Assembly (NCBI GenBank): GCA_951394045.1
Contig: OX595987.1
Location: 558,001 to 622,000, forward strand
Reading direction: 5' to 3'
Origin: Nitzschia sp. DOCU1
Lineage: Eukaryota; Bacillariophyta; Bacillariophyceae; Bacillariales; Bacillariaceae
DNA: 64,000 nt
Below, one piece after another: positions 1-11,500 of the stretch. Below the pieces are notes generated by a model. The model made no database searches. It saw nothing but the letters and a program-made list of their open reading frames with translations, and had not been told where the DNA came from. Within the stretch, counting starts at the first letter, position 1; each line of letters opens with the position of its first letter. The position numbers and the translations under genes are program-made.

Positions 1-3000
1 GCACAGAATGATTTTAGTTTCCCCATCACCAAAGCTTTTGATCGCGGGTCTAATGGTGCCATGGTTTCATCGACCAGCAAGACGTGGGGACATTGGTCTT
101 TGAGGAAAACGGTCCTAGTCAATTCCACCTTGCTTCGCTGCCCACCAGACATGTCACTGAACCAATCCTCTTTCTCTTCCACAAGCTCCTTCATGATGCC
201 AAGAATTGTTTCTTCAGAAGACTTAGCAACCGATGCTTCGTCATCGTCTTCCGTTATGTCGTCACGCGATTGGGCAAATTCCAATGAATGAAGTTCTTCG
301 GCAACCCTCCGGGCCAACTGTTGCAGCTCCTCTTCGGTATGTGTTTCTGTTACATGATCCTGATAGATCCAGTCGATTGGTTTCGTGTACAGGGGCCAGT
401 AGAAACTCTGGCTGATCTCTACCACATGCGAGGACGGCATAGTTATCGACAACCGAGGATGTGCTGCGTGGATGGCATTTTCTGGAGAAACGACGATTTG
501 ATCGTCATCCGTGCTAGCGCTCTCCGCCTCTTCGTCCGCAGCTTCGCAGGACATTACGCGTTTGATGTCGTCCTCCTCGATTATTGGCTCGAAGGGTGTT
601 GACAGTACAATGCTCGACGGCAAATCAATACTTCGGTCGTTGGTATCACAACTCATCAATACTCGAAAAAGAGTCGATTTGCCACTTCCATTTGCGCCTG
701 TAAGAGCATAGACCCCCGCTTGTAACTCCAAATGGTCTACGCGAACAAGTGCTGTCCCCCGCGAATACAACAGATTGCGAATGACGACCAAAGATTTTTG
801 TGTCTCGGCAGCTCTTTCTGCAATCGATGGTGGAGCAAGGTTGCAGTGAATCAAGCTGCGCTCCTTGGCATTATCCCACACTTCTGCCAATTCTTTCATG
901 TTCTCAATCTGAGTCATCATTCGCGCCAATTCCGCCTCCGACCTGGACTTCATAAGAACCATATCCACGGCATCCTCAATCGCCCGAGAAAAAACAAACA
1001 CGTCTGCCGACACTAACTTCCCGACGGCAATCAAGTGCGCTAGGGCACAGTCAACTAGGACTGTAAATACCCAGTTGCGTTGAATGAAAGCAAAGAACGC
1101 TTTCGTCCGCGACGTCAGCTCCATTGCCACTGTCTTCATTTGTACCTGCACTGTGAGCTCTTCCCATCGCCGCCTTGTGAAATCGGTCGCGCCAGGACCT
1201 GCCACACAAGCAAAGGAGAGTGTCCATGAGTATCAAACACCAAATAACCATATGGGATGACCGGCACAAAGGTTCTTACCAGCTCGTTGAAGCAGTTCTG
1301 CGTTCTTGATATCAAAGGATTCGACTTTGGAACGGATGGCATTCAAGTCTTGGACTTCTTTTTGCAATTCTTCAATCCGCGATGTCATGTATGAGACAGC
1401 TCGTCCCTTTAACCAATCCGTAAAGAAAATGATAGGAAAGATCTGTGCCATCATTTTTGGTTGCCGGGCCATCACCATTGGCAAAAGCAATACCTTTGGC
1501 AAACTAAAAATCTTACGATTGAACAATTCGTAAGTCGTGGATACAATTGTATCCGTGTACCCAGCATACGCTAACCACAATGACATGACATACAAATGAT
1601 GAGTTCAAGGTTGATAACTGGATCAATTTTCATCTCCAGCGTACGTACCTTCAGGGGAGGTAGCGGAATGCTCGGCGACAGCCACCAAATGACTTTCGTG
1701 CTCAAACAGATCGTACAGTCGAACCGTACGGTGGATATCATCTTTAAAGCAGGAGTAAGCAAACGCGTTCAGATTTCCGTATGCGATGATTTTGATCATA
1801 TAAGGCACAGCCGTGTAAAGGATAAACGGTGCAGCAGTCCGTTGAAAACGTCTGGATTTTTCAAGTCGACGATCCAAACGCGATGTTGTCTTCGAGGAAG
1901 CTTCATTCTTGCCCGAGACCATGCTCGAACTACCATTTTTCAAAGCCATATCTTTCTCCATCCTCGTTGTGTCATTGCTTTTATTGTCGCATGAACTTGC
2001 ATCGTCTTCCTCTTCGGCGCCACCGTCCGATGACGTAATGTCCATGCGCACAAGCTGGTTACGTCGGTGCTGCTCTTCCTTTAAAAAGTCAATGCCCAAG
2101 TAACCTATCCCACACTGGAAATGAAATGTAACAAAAAGAAGCCGACCGACTTGATGTTGCAGCAGCCCTGGCTCATTTACAAAATGATCCAAAATGTCGT
2201 AGGCGGCCTGCAACTCTTTGATGGGCAGAAAGGATGCCATGCCCTCCCAGACTGACTTTGGAGTGCACCACTGAATCCACGGCAAGAGCTCTCCTGTCGC
2301 CACCACATGACATATTCCCAAGGACAGAGCCGCACTCACAGCAATCAACAAAAGCCGAAGCAGATTGGAATAACGAGGTGGAAACAGTCCCTTCCAGGGC
2401 AGCAGAGGCCAGTCGGCATATAAACAAATCGGCACTGCATACGAAAAGATTTCCACTGCAGCAATCAGCTCATAGGATCGATTCGAGTAGGCAAGAAAGC
2501 CCAGTAAGACCCCAAAGAACCACCGCAGTGCCACTGGCTCTTGATTCAATGGCAAGGCAGGGATTGTCGTCCGAAACATGACGACGGAAATCGCGGAAAT
2601 GATCAATTCATAAGGAAATTCACCAAACTCGACGCTCCGATCCCGATGTGTCGACAAAGGGATTCCGAACAGATATTCTTCTAGCTGCGGCATTGTTGAC
2701 CGGAATGCTACAATATTGTAGGGGGAACGTGGTTTTACTGTAAAGGCTTTGGTGTGCCGTCGACTTTCTCTCCTTTCTTGCTCTCGGCATTGTGCAAGAG
2801 ACGACGAGAGGACCGTCTTTTTGGTGTTCCACCGACCACGTACTTCGATGTACTTCCATGATGAATGAGAAAAATACTGCGACAAAGTGCGTGTCTTGAT
2901 CGAAGAACAGAGTGTAGGATGAATTGTTGCCTGTACGTCGTCCATTCCAATGGAGGAAACATTCCGATTAAAACTCAAGACGCTCGAAAGGAAGAGAGAC

Positions 3001-3059
3001 CCACTCGACCAAATGCGGTGCCCACTACCGGTAGGCTGAGAGTATGGTGGATAGTACAT
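1..3059 (-). CDS. ABC transporter-like membrane ATPase, C-terminus cut by window edge
   Basis: Three exons on the minus strand: 3059 (or 2945)-1649, 1570-1280 and 1198 to beyond base 1; both joins keep frame and use GT-AG. The N-terminal half has hydrophobic stretches consistent with membrane segments. The last exon has one nucleotide-binding domain: Walker A GANGSGKST, a long acidic insert, the signature MSGGQ and a Walker B/D-loop LLVDETMAPLDP. The signature and Walker B glutamate suggest a competent ATPase. The H-loop would lie past the left edge. The wording around Walker B is not that of the common LDEPTS or ABCD-type transporters, so subfamily and substrate are unknown. The start is uncertain between two in-frame ATGs (3059, 2945); the first 40 or so residues are low-complexity and may be untranslated. 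Confidence 0.8.
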
Positions 3060-3453
3060 ACGTACGATACCTAGTGAACACACTCTTCCTGCAAAACCAG
3101 CTACCCAAGAGCTATGGGCTCTGGATAGATACTATTATTAAAAGTGGCTTTCTACTAGACCCTATAGCTTTAGCAAGTTGTACAGCCTCAGCACTACAGT
3201 GCGATAGGGAACCACCCTCTCCTTGAGTCTTTGAACATTTGGCTTTACTTGAATGCTTTGCCCAACATGCTACTCACGTCGCTTTCCCAGCTCGGCTTCA
3301 AAATCATCCCCACTGGCGTGTTTCCATTTCTAAAAGAGACGAATCGAGTCAGGTGTAAAGGAAATGATACCTTTACGAATCGAGACAAAAGAAGAGTTAC
3401 ACAAAGTGCTAGTACCATATTACGAAAGCACCGCTTTTCGCTGATGAGTAGCC
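3060..3453. other. Intergenic, nothing recognised
   Basis: Lies between the starts of the ABC gene and the 3' end of the Cys/His-rich gene. No open frame, RNA or clear repeat was seen. The 10-base palindrome CTACCGGTAG at 3025-3034 is just inside the first possible ATG of the ABC gene. Confidence 0.5.
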
Positions 3454-5132
3454 TTAATTCCGGGCTTTCTTCTGTCCGAGTTCGACGGCCTGAGCCTGTC
3501 GCTTCTTTGGTTCGGAGTCTTGTTGGAAGTCTTGCTTCCCCCTGGCATTACTAGATTCTGAGCTTTGGGCGCTCCCACTTAGACTCGATGACGCATCGCG
3601 GCGCTCGGTTACGTTAGAGTCGTTGGACCCCGACCCACTCGTTGGATCGCAATTGGTTCCGCTTGTAGTTGTATCTACGCCACCTGCATCTGTAGATCCA
3701 GAAGGAGACTCTGTGGAGTTTCGAAAGTCACTTACGACGGGGACTCTTTGATGAGGAGGACGCATAGCAAAGTGACGGTCGTGCTCGTCCCCTGCCCCAT
3801 TGTTTCCACCTGACGGGCTTTCGCTCGGTTCGGAAGAGTCACCTGATTCAAAGGCCTCGCTCGAAGAGTTCCAGCCTGCCCCACCGCTAGCGCCTGATCC
3901 GGCACTTCTCTCCGATGAGGACGACTCCGTATTCTCGTTCGATACGGAAGAGTCCTGAGGATTCGACTCCTCCCTGGCGTCGTTAGAATCGACGCTGTTG
4001 CCGGCATCTGATTCACCTCCGGGGTTGCTGACTTTTAGAACTGCAAGAAGCCACTTGGACATCTCATCACCTGCGGCGTCAGAGGGGCGTGACCTTAGAA
4101 GAGTAGCCCAGCGATTTTGTCGGGCAATCTCTGCTTGACTAGGATCGGCCCCGTTCTGAGCCGCCTGCCCCATTTTCCTTTGAAACACCAAGTTCTTCAT
4201 TGGGGCCTCGTCGTTTCGGCGAGTCCCCCCTGTGTTATTCTCTCCCTGTTGGGCAAAGCCGTCTGGAGTAGTTTCGCTTTCCTGCTGCTGGTGCTGAGGC
4301 TGCTGCCCATTGGTTCTCCTTCGCTTCGGGAGCCTGGGAGAATCAGCAGCAGACGAGTGCTTCTTGCCGCTAGATTGGTGACCGTCGCCTGACTTCTTGG
4401 AAGTCATCTTGTCTTCGTGCTCGTGGCGCTGGCGGAAATTCCTCTTGGCAACGGGTACCCCACAATGCTTGCAGTAGCAAAACTTGATGCCCTCGTCCCG
4501 ACAACGCGGAAAGGAGCAGACGAGGTTCTCCCCGTGCTTGACATCTGCGGGGATTACAAAATAGGCAGTCTTAAAAGAGCAAGACGACATGTGAGTGTTA
4601 CGCCACGGTCAAATAACTCCAAAACATGGGTGTGTTAACTTACGGTTCCGTTGTGGTCTGGAGGCATCGCACGAGCTCTGCAAGGAACTATTGAGGACCT
4701 TGCCTTGTCCATGTCCGAGCGAGATCCCTTCTTTCTGTGGGTTTTCGCTTCTTCTCGGGGGTTTCCGGATTCTTTTCGCGAAGAAGATACACCGGCATCG
4801 TGATGATGGTGGTGGTGCTGGTGGTGGTGATGGTGTCCGAGGTCGGCGCTGCGCGGGGGCATACCTTCCTGTTGGAGACCCAACTGCTGCAGAAGTAGCT
4901 GACCTGATGCTTGAGCCTGTGCATTGGCACTCTGATGTGTTTGCTGAGGGAAAAAGTTCCCAGTGGGTCTAGATGCGTAGTTGTTGCCTCCCGCCGGTTG
5001 CCCCGCGGATAAACCCGTCGATAACGCACTGAGCAATTGGGATGCCAGTTCAAAGTTTACTGAGGGATTGCCGGCCGGGCCTCCTGTCGGTGGTCTACTG
5101 CTCCCGCCGTTTCTATCTTCATGTCGAGTCAT
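3454..5132 (-). CDS. Cys/His-rich, Ser-rich protein with conserved CxxC-type motif
   Basis: Two exons, 5132-4644 and 4569-3454, separated by a 74-base intron (GTAAGT...TTTTAAG); 534 residues. The ATG at 5132 was chosen because the open frame upstream has no other ATG. Residues ~80-130 include a near-continuous histidine run. The splice junction falls inside a compact conserved-looking block beginning RARAMPPDHN, then KHGENLVC, then CYCKHCGVPVAKR; its spaced cysteines suggest a small metal-binding or redox fold. From memory, similar blocks occur in uncharacterised diatom proteins (inference). The C-terminal two thirds are Ser/Asn/Gly-rich, probably disordered, with basic patches (PKRRRTNG) that could be nuclear signals. 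Function unknown. Confidence 0.72.
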
Positions 5133-6269
5133 CTTTCTTTCTTTGCTATGTTGATTTTGTGATCGCTTTGTCAAGTCCAGAGTTGTGTCGGTATAACAAC
5201 TATCGAGAAATAGTAAGTGAGAAGATTGAGCAGCGAGGCCTCGTCCTCAAGAGTGGTTTTGCGTTCATTGTTTCGTGTGTGGGGTCGACTTACACCACAT
5301 TTCGCGTTGATGCTGCTCTGTAGCATCCAGTATAAATTGTACTACGAATGTTGATTTCCGCTTGCTGTAGCGCGGCAAATCTACGAGAGATGACTACTAT
5401 GCTTTTTAGCCACGTCTTGTACGAGCGCCGTTCCGACTAACAGGTGCACGCCACCAGTGTCAGGACGTTCGGTGTTGAAGAAATTGCAGGCCCCGGCGAA
5501 CCTCGACGTTAAGTAAAAGCTCCAAGGTTGTCGGGAATAGTCAACATGACATACGACCTGTTCTCGGTTTAGTGCAGTGGAGAGAACTCCATTCTGGGTA
5601 GGAGTCTCTCTCAACAGATGGTGAGTGACAGTCTGAACCTTCCCTGTTCTTTCAGATAATATGGCCACGGAACAAACGCGACTTTGTCGTACAACCCATC
5701 ACAGACAGATGCCTGACATGGCGCAGTTTGGCCGGTTCTTGAGGTTCTCTAGGCCGATAATTTCCCCGTTCCAGCCTTAGTGTTCTATTGGCATCCGCAT
5801 TGCCAACATCGAAGACGCTAATTGGTATACTCCGATTGATTTTGGGGTACAGTTTAGTAGTCAGATTCCTATTAAGTGAATTGCATAACGAGAACTGAGC
5901 GCGAGTATTGCAAGTATATCAAAGGTGGCAGTTGCATAATCAGCCACAGGAATGCAGTGATGGTTCGATGCTATTTGTCCGAACCATAGTTGAAAACGCG
6001 AAACCTCGTACGCATTTTTACGTTGACACGTTTCGCTAGCCACTATTTCGACGATTGATCTTTTCGTTCGCTAGCAGCTGGAGCGAAAACTTGCCACCTA
6101 TGCACAGTCATACAAGCCTTTGAATGAATCCTATTGTAAATTATATATTATAAAAAAGTAGAAGCTACCCGGTAGGACTATTGAACAGAAGGGTCGAGTC
6201 CTCAAAGTCGAGAGAACAAACGACCCTCTACAAGCAGCGATTAATAGCTCTAGGTAGTGTTAATACACT
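5133..6269. other. Intergenic 1.1 kb, nothing recognised
   Basis: Only short, non-protein-like open frames occur on either strand (longest 95 codons on the minus strand, 5381-5668). It probably holds the promoter of the Cys/His-rich gene and the 3' region of the kinase gene. Confidence 0.5.
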
Positions 6270-7397
6270 TCAGAAGAAAACTGGAAGCTCGGGGGTAACT
6301 CCTGAGGAGAAATAAGGATGAAGCAGGGCGTCCTTGGCAGATATTCGCTTCTTGGGATCCAGCGTTAACATCTTGGAAAGCAAATCAAAACCGTTGCCGT
6401 CTAAAAAGGTTTGACGAAAATGTGGCGGTGCGTTGACTGGGAACTTGATCGGCAATTGAATTTCCTTGGTGGGTTTCCAACGAAAGATTCCTGCACTGGG
6501 TAACTTTGAAAAGCCTGGCCACGATTCTTCCGTGGGCGCTCCTACCATGGCAAAGATCTTATCGATTTGATCTAGCTCGCCTTGCCCCTGCATAATAGCT
6601 TCTTGGCAAATGAGTTCGCCAAAGATGCAACCCAAACTCCATACATCCACGGCTGGCCCATATCGCGCGTCTCCAAACAAAAGCTCGGGAGCTCGGTACC
6701 ATAGCGTGGCCACTAGTAGCGTTAATGCCTGAGGAGGGTCCTGATATCGTCGAGCAAGGCCGAAATCGCAAAGCGCCACTCGCCCAGAACGATGCACCAA
6801 AATGTTGGAAGTTTTCAGGTCCCGATGTAGAAACCATTTGCCGTGCATATGCGCCGTTCCCGCCAAGATTTGTCGCATGGTCCCTTTCAATTCCGCTTGT
6901 CGCAGTACATTTGGATATTGTCGCTTTTGCTTCATAGCTTGTTGTAGATCCAGTTCAAAATATTCCATCACCATGAACACCTTGTCATTGCCGCTCCCCA
7001 CCACCATTTCTTTTACTGACACGATGCTTTCGTGGCTTAGCGCCAGGAGGACGCTAATCTCGCGAAGGGCCGTGACCGGAAACCCGTGGTTCTTGAACTG
7101 GTCGGAATGGAACTTGATTTGCTTGAGCGCCACAATTTCTTGAGTCGCTAAATCTCGTGCCTTCCAGACCACGCCGTAGGTCCCTTCGCTCACCCGCGCC
7201 AAGCGTTCGTAGACATTATACACGCTACGACAACCTTGGAGAAGGGGATTGTGTAGCGGATGACGGGGCTCTTGTGGGGACACCTCGTCGACTTCTCGTT
7301 TCTTGCTCACTTGCAACAACTTTGCGCTCTGCCGCGTCGCGTCGTCATTGCCGGCTTCTTCGTCCGAGCTGGAATCCCATCGATCTCGCTTTGGCAT
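6270..7397 (-). CDS. CDK10/CDK11-like cyclin-dependent kinase
   Basis: Intronless, 375 residues, a complete Ser/Thr kinase. The Gly-rich loop is SEGTYGVV (~70-77), the ATP lysine is in VALKQIKF (~K92), the cyclin-binding helix reads PVTALRE (107-113), the catalytic loop is HRDLKTSN, the Mg motif is DFGLAR, and the activation segment ends TLWYRAPE. The helix corresponds to PITSLRE/PISSLRE of CDK11/CDK10, and CRSVY just before the Gly-rich loop matches the CDK11 lead-in CRSV. The short acidic/basic N-terminus is much smaller than the long one of animal CDK11. Known relatives regulate transcription and pre-mRNA splicing with an L- or M-type cyclin. No missing catalytic residue. CDK10 versus CDK11 is not settled. 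Confidence 0.9.
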   Translation of the reverse strand: MPKRDRWDSSSDEEAGNDDATRQSAKLLQVSKKREVDEVSPQEPRHPLHNPLLQGCRSVYNVYERLARVSEGTYGVVWKARDLATQEIVALKQIKFHSDQFKNHGFPVTALREISVLLALSHESIVSVKEMVVGSGNDKVFMVMEYFELDLQQAMKQKRQYPNVLRQAELKGTMRQILAGTAHMHGKWFLHRDLKTSNILVHRSGRVALCDFGLARRYQDPPQALTLLVATLWYRAPELLFGDARYGPAVDVWSLGCIFGELICQEAIMQGQGELDQIDKIFAMVGAPTEESWPGFSKLPSAGIFRWKPTKEIQLPIKFPVNAPPHFRQTFLDGNGFDLLSKMLTLDPKKRISAKDALLHPYFSSGVTPELPVFF

Positions 7398-8569
7398 TGT
7401 CTACCGTCCGTACTGCTGGAAAGGACACTCAAACAAACAACGACAAGTCACAAGCTACCGGTTGTTGCTCATTGTTACCAAGTCGTTACGACCAGTCTTT
7501 TGAAGCCGATGAAAAATGAAGGAAGAGCGAAGATAGAGTGGCCGAACCGAGGTGCGTCTGGCGGCGGACGGAAGATCCAACCACCGTCGAAGCGCGCAGG
7601 CGCGCATGCTGTTCATGCCTTCAGCCAATGGCGGCACCTTTTCTTCTCCTACTACCGTACGATACTGAGAGAAGGGCTATCGTAATATTCAAACTATTCG
7701 TTCATGTGTTATCTTTTCACCTCACGATCGGTAAAACAAGTACTACTAGAAAAAGGGGAAACAGAGAAGTCGAATGAACCGTTGCATTGTATATCTTCAG
7801 GAAAGAGAGACCACAAGAACAATGTTGCTGGGTGACAGAAGGACACAAAATCATCTCCAGCTGGGATTGGTCGTAGCGTTGATGGGATCATCGTAGAACA
7901 TTATCTCGTCTACCTATAGAGTACAGGTATGCCCATAACGTCGTCCCTTTTGGACTTGCTCGACGCATCACAACTCCCTTGGCTGCCGCCCTTCTTGCTT
8001 GCTTGCAAGTTGTGGCGACTGCCACGATCGTTCGACGAATTAAGGGAGAAGTATGTACATACGTACAGTCAGTCAGTCCATTTAAAGGCAGATGGAGGGG
8101 GTTCTTCAAAATGGCGCTCCTCTACTGCTTTTTCCGTAGCCATTTGTACCATTGTTGGGCGAAGAAGTTCCGAGCAAGCAGTGTGAACTTTCGTTATTGG
8201 GGTATTGGAGAAAATACAAAGAGTAGGGAGCAAGAATATGGGGGTGCCGCCTGTTTGGAACGATCCTTGCCCTTCGCTCAGGTATATCGTTAGCATTTTT
8301 TATGGTTTAACGCCATGATATGAATTGACGACGTACGCCTTACCTACAACGCTACGTAATACCTGGCGGCCTTTCAATTCTGCTGCCGACCCTTCGCCTC
8401 GCTGCCACCTCTCTACCTTTTGGATCTGCAGAAGAACATTCGCAACCGCAGAAAGATCGTTTTTCGCCAGTCATCGGGTGCTCCTCTTGTCAGTCAGGTG
8501 CACGCCTTCCTTTTCTCTGTAAACACAAGAAGTTATTGTTTCTGCAACTGGTCGGCTTTTGGGTTGACA
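7398..8569. other. Divergent intergenic region between kinase and glutamate synthase
   Basis: About 1.2 kb, probably carrying both promoters. A short tandem AGTC run and an alternating gtatgtacatacgtac tract lie near 8050-8075. No convincing coding frame or RNA gene was seen. Confidence 0.5.
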
Positions 8570-11500
8570 ATGATTTCGTCTTCTTCTAGAGCCACCGTAG
8601 CCAAGCGGGTGCTACGAACAAACAAAAATGTGGGCGGCAGACGTTCCAACAGCACCTTGCTGCGGGGCAACCGTCGTCTGGACAGGGCGGTCGCTTCTGC
8701 CATGAGGCAAGCGAACTGGCGGGTTGCTTCCATGGAATATTCGACGGAGCAGATCTTGAAGCTTAGAGGTTCTACGGCTGACCCTAATGCCAAGCTTCTA
8801 TACGATGCCAATAACGAAAAGGATAGTTGCGGTGTCGGTATGATCGCCAATCTTAAGTCTATTCCGTCTCGACGAGTAGTTGACGTTGCCGACGAAATGT
8901 TGGTTCGAATGGCTCACCGTGGAGGTGTTGGGTGCGACCCCTGCTCTGGAGACGGTGCTGGTAAGTTAATTCAGAACTTATCTTTTTCTTCCTGGGGGTC
9001 TGGGCGTGTCTGATCGGTAGGAATCTTACATGTGCATATGATTGATTCTATCTTCGCCTTCGCCTCGCAGGTATGCTTTTCGGAATGCCTGACTCTTTCA
9101 TGCGGCTCAAGGCCAAGGAACAGTTTGGAGTTGATCTCCCCGCTTCGGGAAAATACGCCGTTGCTAACGTCTTCTTCCCTCCTGGAAGTAACACCAAGCC
9201 GACCATGGGTGATTGCAAGTCTATCATGGAGCGCCTGACAAAGGAACGCGGCCTGGAGCTTGTCGGTTGGCGACCTGTTCCTGTCGACAACTCAATGCTC
9301 GGAAAGGAGCCTCTTGACTCGGAGCCCATCACCGAACAAATTTTTATTACCATGGGAGATAAGGGCTGCACCCAGAAGGAGTTCGAGCAAGATCTGTTGC
9401 TTGTTCGTAAAATGGCGGAAACGGAAGTGGCGGATATGTTGGGCCCAGAATCTGGGTTCTACATCAATTCGCTCACTAGCACCCACATTACTTACAAGGG
9501 TCAGCTCACGCCTGAGCAAGTGTCGCAGTACTACAAGGATCTCAAGGATCCTGCCTTTATTTCGCATTTGGCCCTAGTCCACTCTCGTTTCTCGACCAAC
9601 ACCTTCCCCTCATGGGAACGTGCTCAGCCCATCCGTATGATGTGCCACAACGGAGAAATCAATACCTTGCGTGGAAACAAGAACTGGATGTACAGTCGAG
9701 GTGGAATCATGGAATCACCGATTTACGGTGACGACACCAGCCATTTGCTGCCGGCTACATCTGACAACATGTCTGACTCTGGTAACTTCGACTCCGTTCT
9801 AGAGCTCATGACCAAGGCTGGAGCTGGTCGTTCTCTTCCTGAGGCGGTCATGATGATGATTCCCGAGGCATGGCAAGACAATCCCCACCTCTCTGAAACC
9901 AAGAAGGCATTCTACGAGTACAATTCGTGCGTCATGGAACCTTGGGATGGACCAGCCATGGTTGCCTTTACTGATGGCCGATACGTCGGAGCCACCTTGG
10001 ACCGAAACGGTCTTCGTCCTTCGCGATACTACGTGACCAAGGACGACCACGTCATCCTGTCATCCGAAATTGGTGTGTGCAATGAATTGCCCGACATGGA
10101 CGTTGTTGTTAAGCACCGTCTTGAGCCCGGGAAGATGTTTTTGGTCGACTTCGAATCGCAAAAGATTATCCCTGATGATGAAATCAAGGAGACCATTGCG
10201 GCCCAACGACCGTACAGCAAGTGGGTCGAGGAGGGACTTATTAGCCTGACGAATTGGGCCAAAGAGTCTGGTGTTGCCAGCCCTCCCATGGATTTCAACT
10301 TGACCAACCGAAAGTTGAACATGTTTGGATACAGTAGCGAAAAATTGGATATGCTTTTGTTGCCGATGGCCGTTGGTGGGAAGGAACCATTGGGAAGTAT
10401 GGGTAACGATGCTGCTTTGGCCGTCTTGTCCGAAAAGCCTCGCCAAGTCAACGATTATTTCAAGCAGCTTTTCGCGCAGGTCACCAACCCTCCGATCGAC
10501 CCTATCCGTGAGGAAATCGTTATGAGTCTTGTCTGTCCCGTTGGGCCTGAAGGCAACCTCCTCGCTGAACCCGGAGCTGAACATTGCAGGCGCCTGAATG
10601 TTAACAACCCGGTGTTGACACTTGAGGAAATGGAAACCTTGAAGAATGGCAGCAAAGACTTCCGAACCAAGGTCATCGATATTACCTTCCCTGTTGGAAG
10701 TGGCCCCGATGGTCTTTTGGCAGTAAGTGCTTACCGCTTCATTTGTTCCCGACTTTGTATTTGGTGTGTCTAACTTTTCCTCTTGCAGGCACTTGAGCGT
10801 ATCTGCGACGAAGCCGCGGACGCAATTCAAGGAACAGCCTACGGATATCCTGGTGTACAGGGAGTTGTCCTCTCTGACAAATTTGCTGGTCCCGATCGCC
10901 TCGCTCTTCCATCCTTGGTCGCGGTCGGTGCGGTCCACCACCACCTGATTGGAACCAAGCAACGGCCAAAGGCTGCCCTTTTCGCTGAAGTAGGAGACTG
11001 TAAGGAAGTTCACGATTTCGCCACGATCTTCGGCTACGGTTGCGACGGTGTCTGCCCCTACATGGCGTACGAAGCCATCTGCAAGATGAACGCAGAGGGA
11101 ATGGTCTTAGCCAAGGCGAAGCAAGAGTTCACCGATGAAGAGTGTATGTACAATTACCGAAAGGCTGCCGCAAAGGGTCTGCTGAAGGTCATGAGTAAAA
11201 TGGGAATTTCAACCCTTCAGAGTTACAAGGGAGCCCAAGTTTTTGAAGCCGTGGGTCTGGCCGATGAGGTTGTCGATCGATGCTTTACGGGTACGACTAC
11301 CCGTATTCAAGGAACTGATTTCGAAGGTCTCTACCGTGATTTGGAGCGTTTCCATTATGATGCATTCCCCAAGCATGCTCAAGAAGATCAAATTATGGTT
11401 CGCAGTGATGGTCAGTTCCACTACCGTGATGGTGGCGAGGCACACTTGAACACTCCTGCCAACATGGCTAGCTTGCAAATTGCTGCTCGTACAAACTCTC

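Noticed and set aside
4795..4845. GGT/GAT triplet tract resembling a microsatellite
   Set aside because: It encodes the in-frame histidine run of the Cys/His-rich protein, so it is coding rather than an independent repeat.
10060..11013. 317-codon antisense frame across exons 2-3 of glutamate synthase
   Set aside because: Overlaps a clear gene and crosses its intron without splice logic; no domain.
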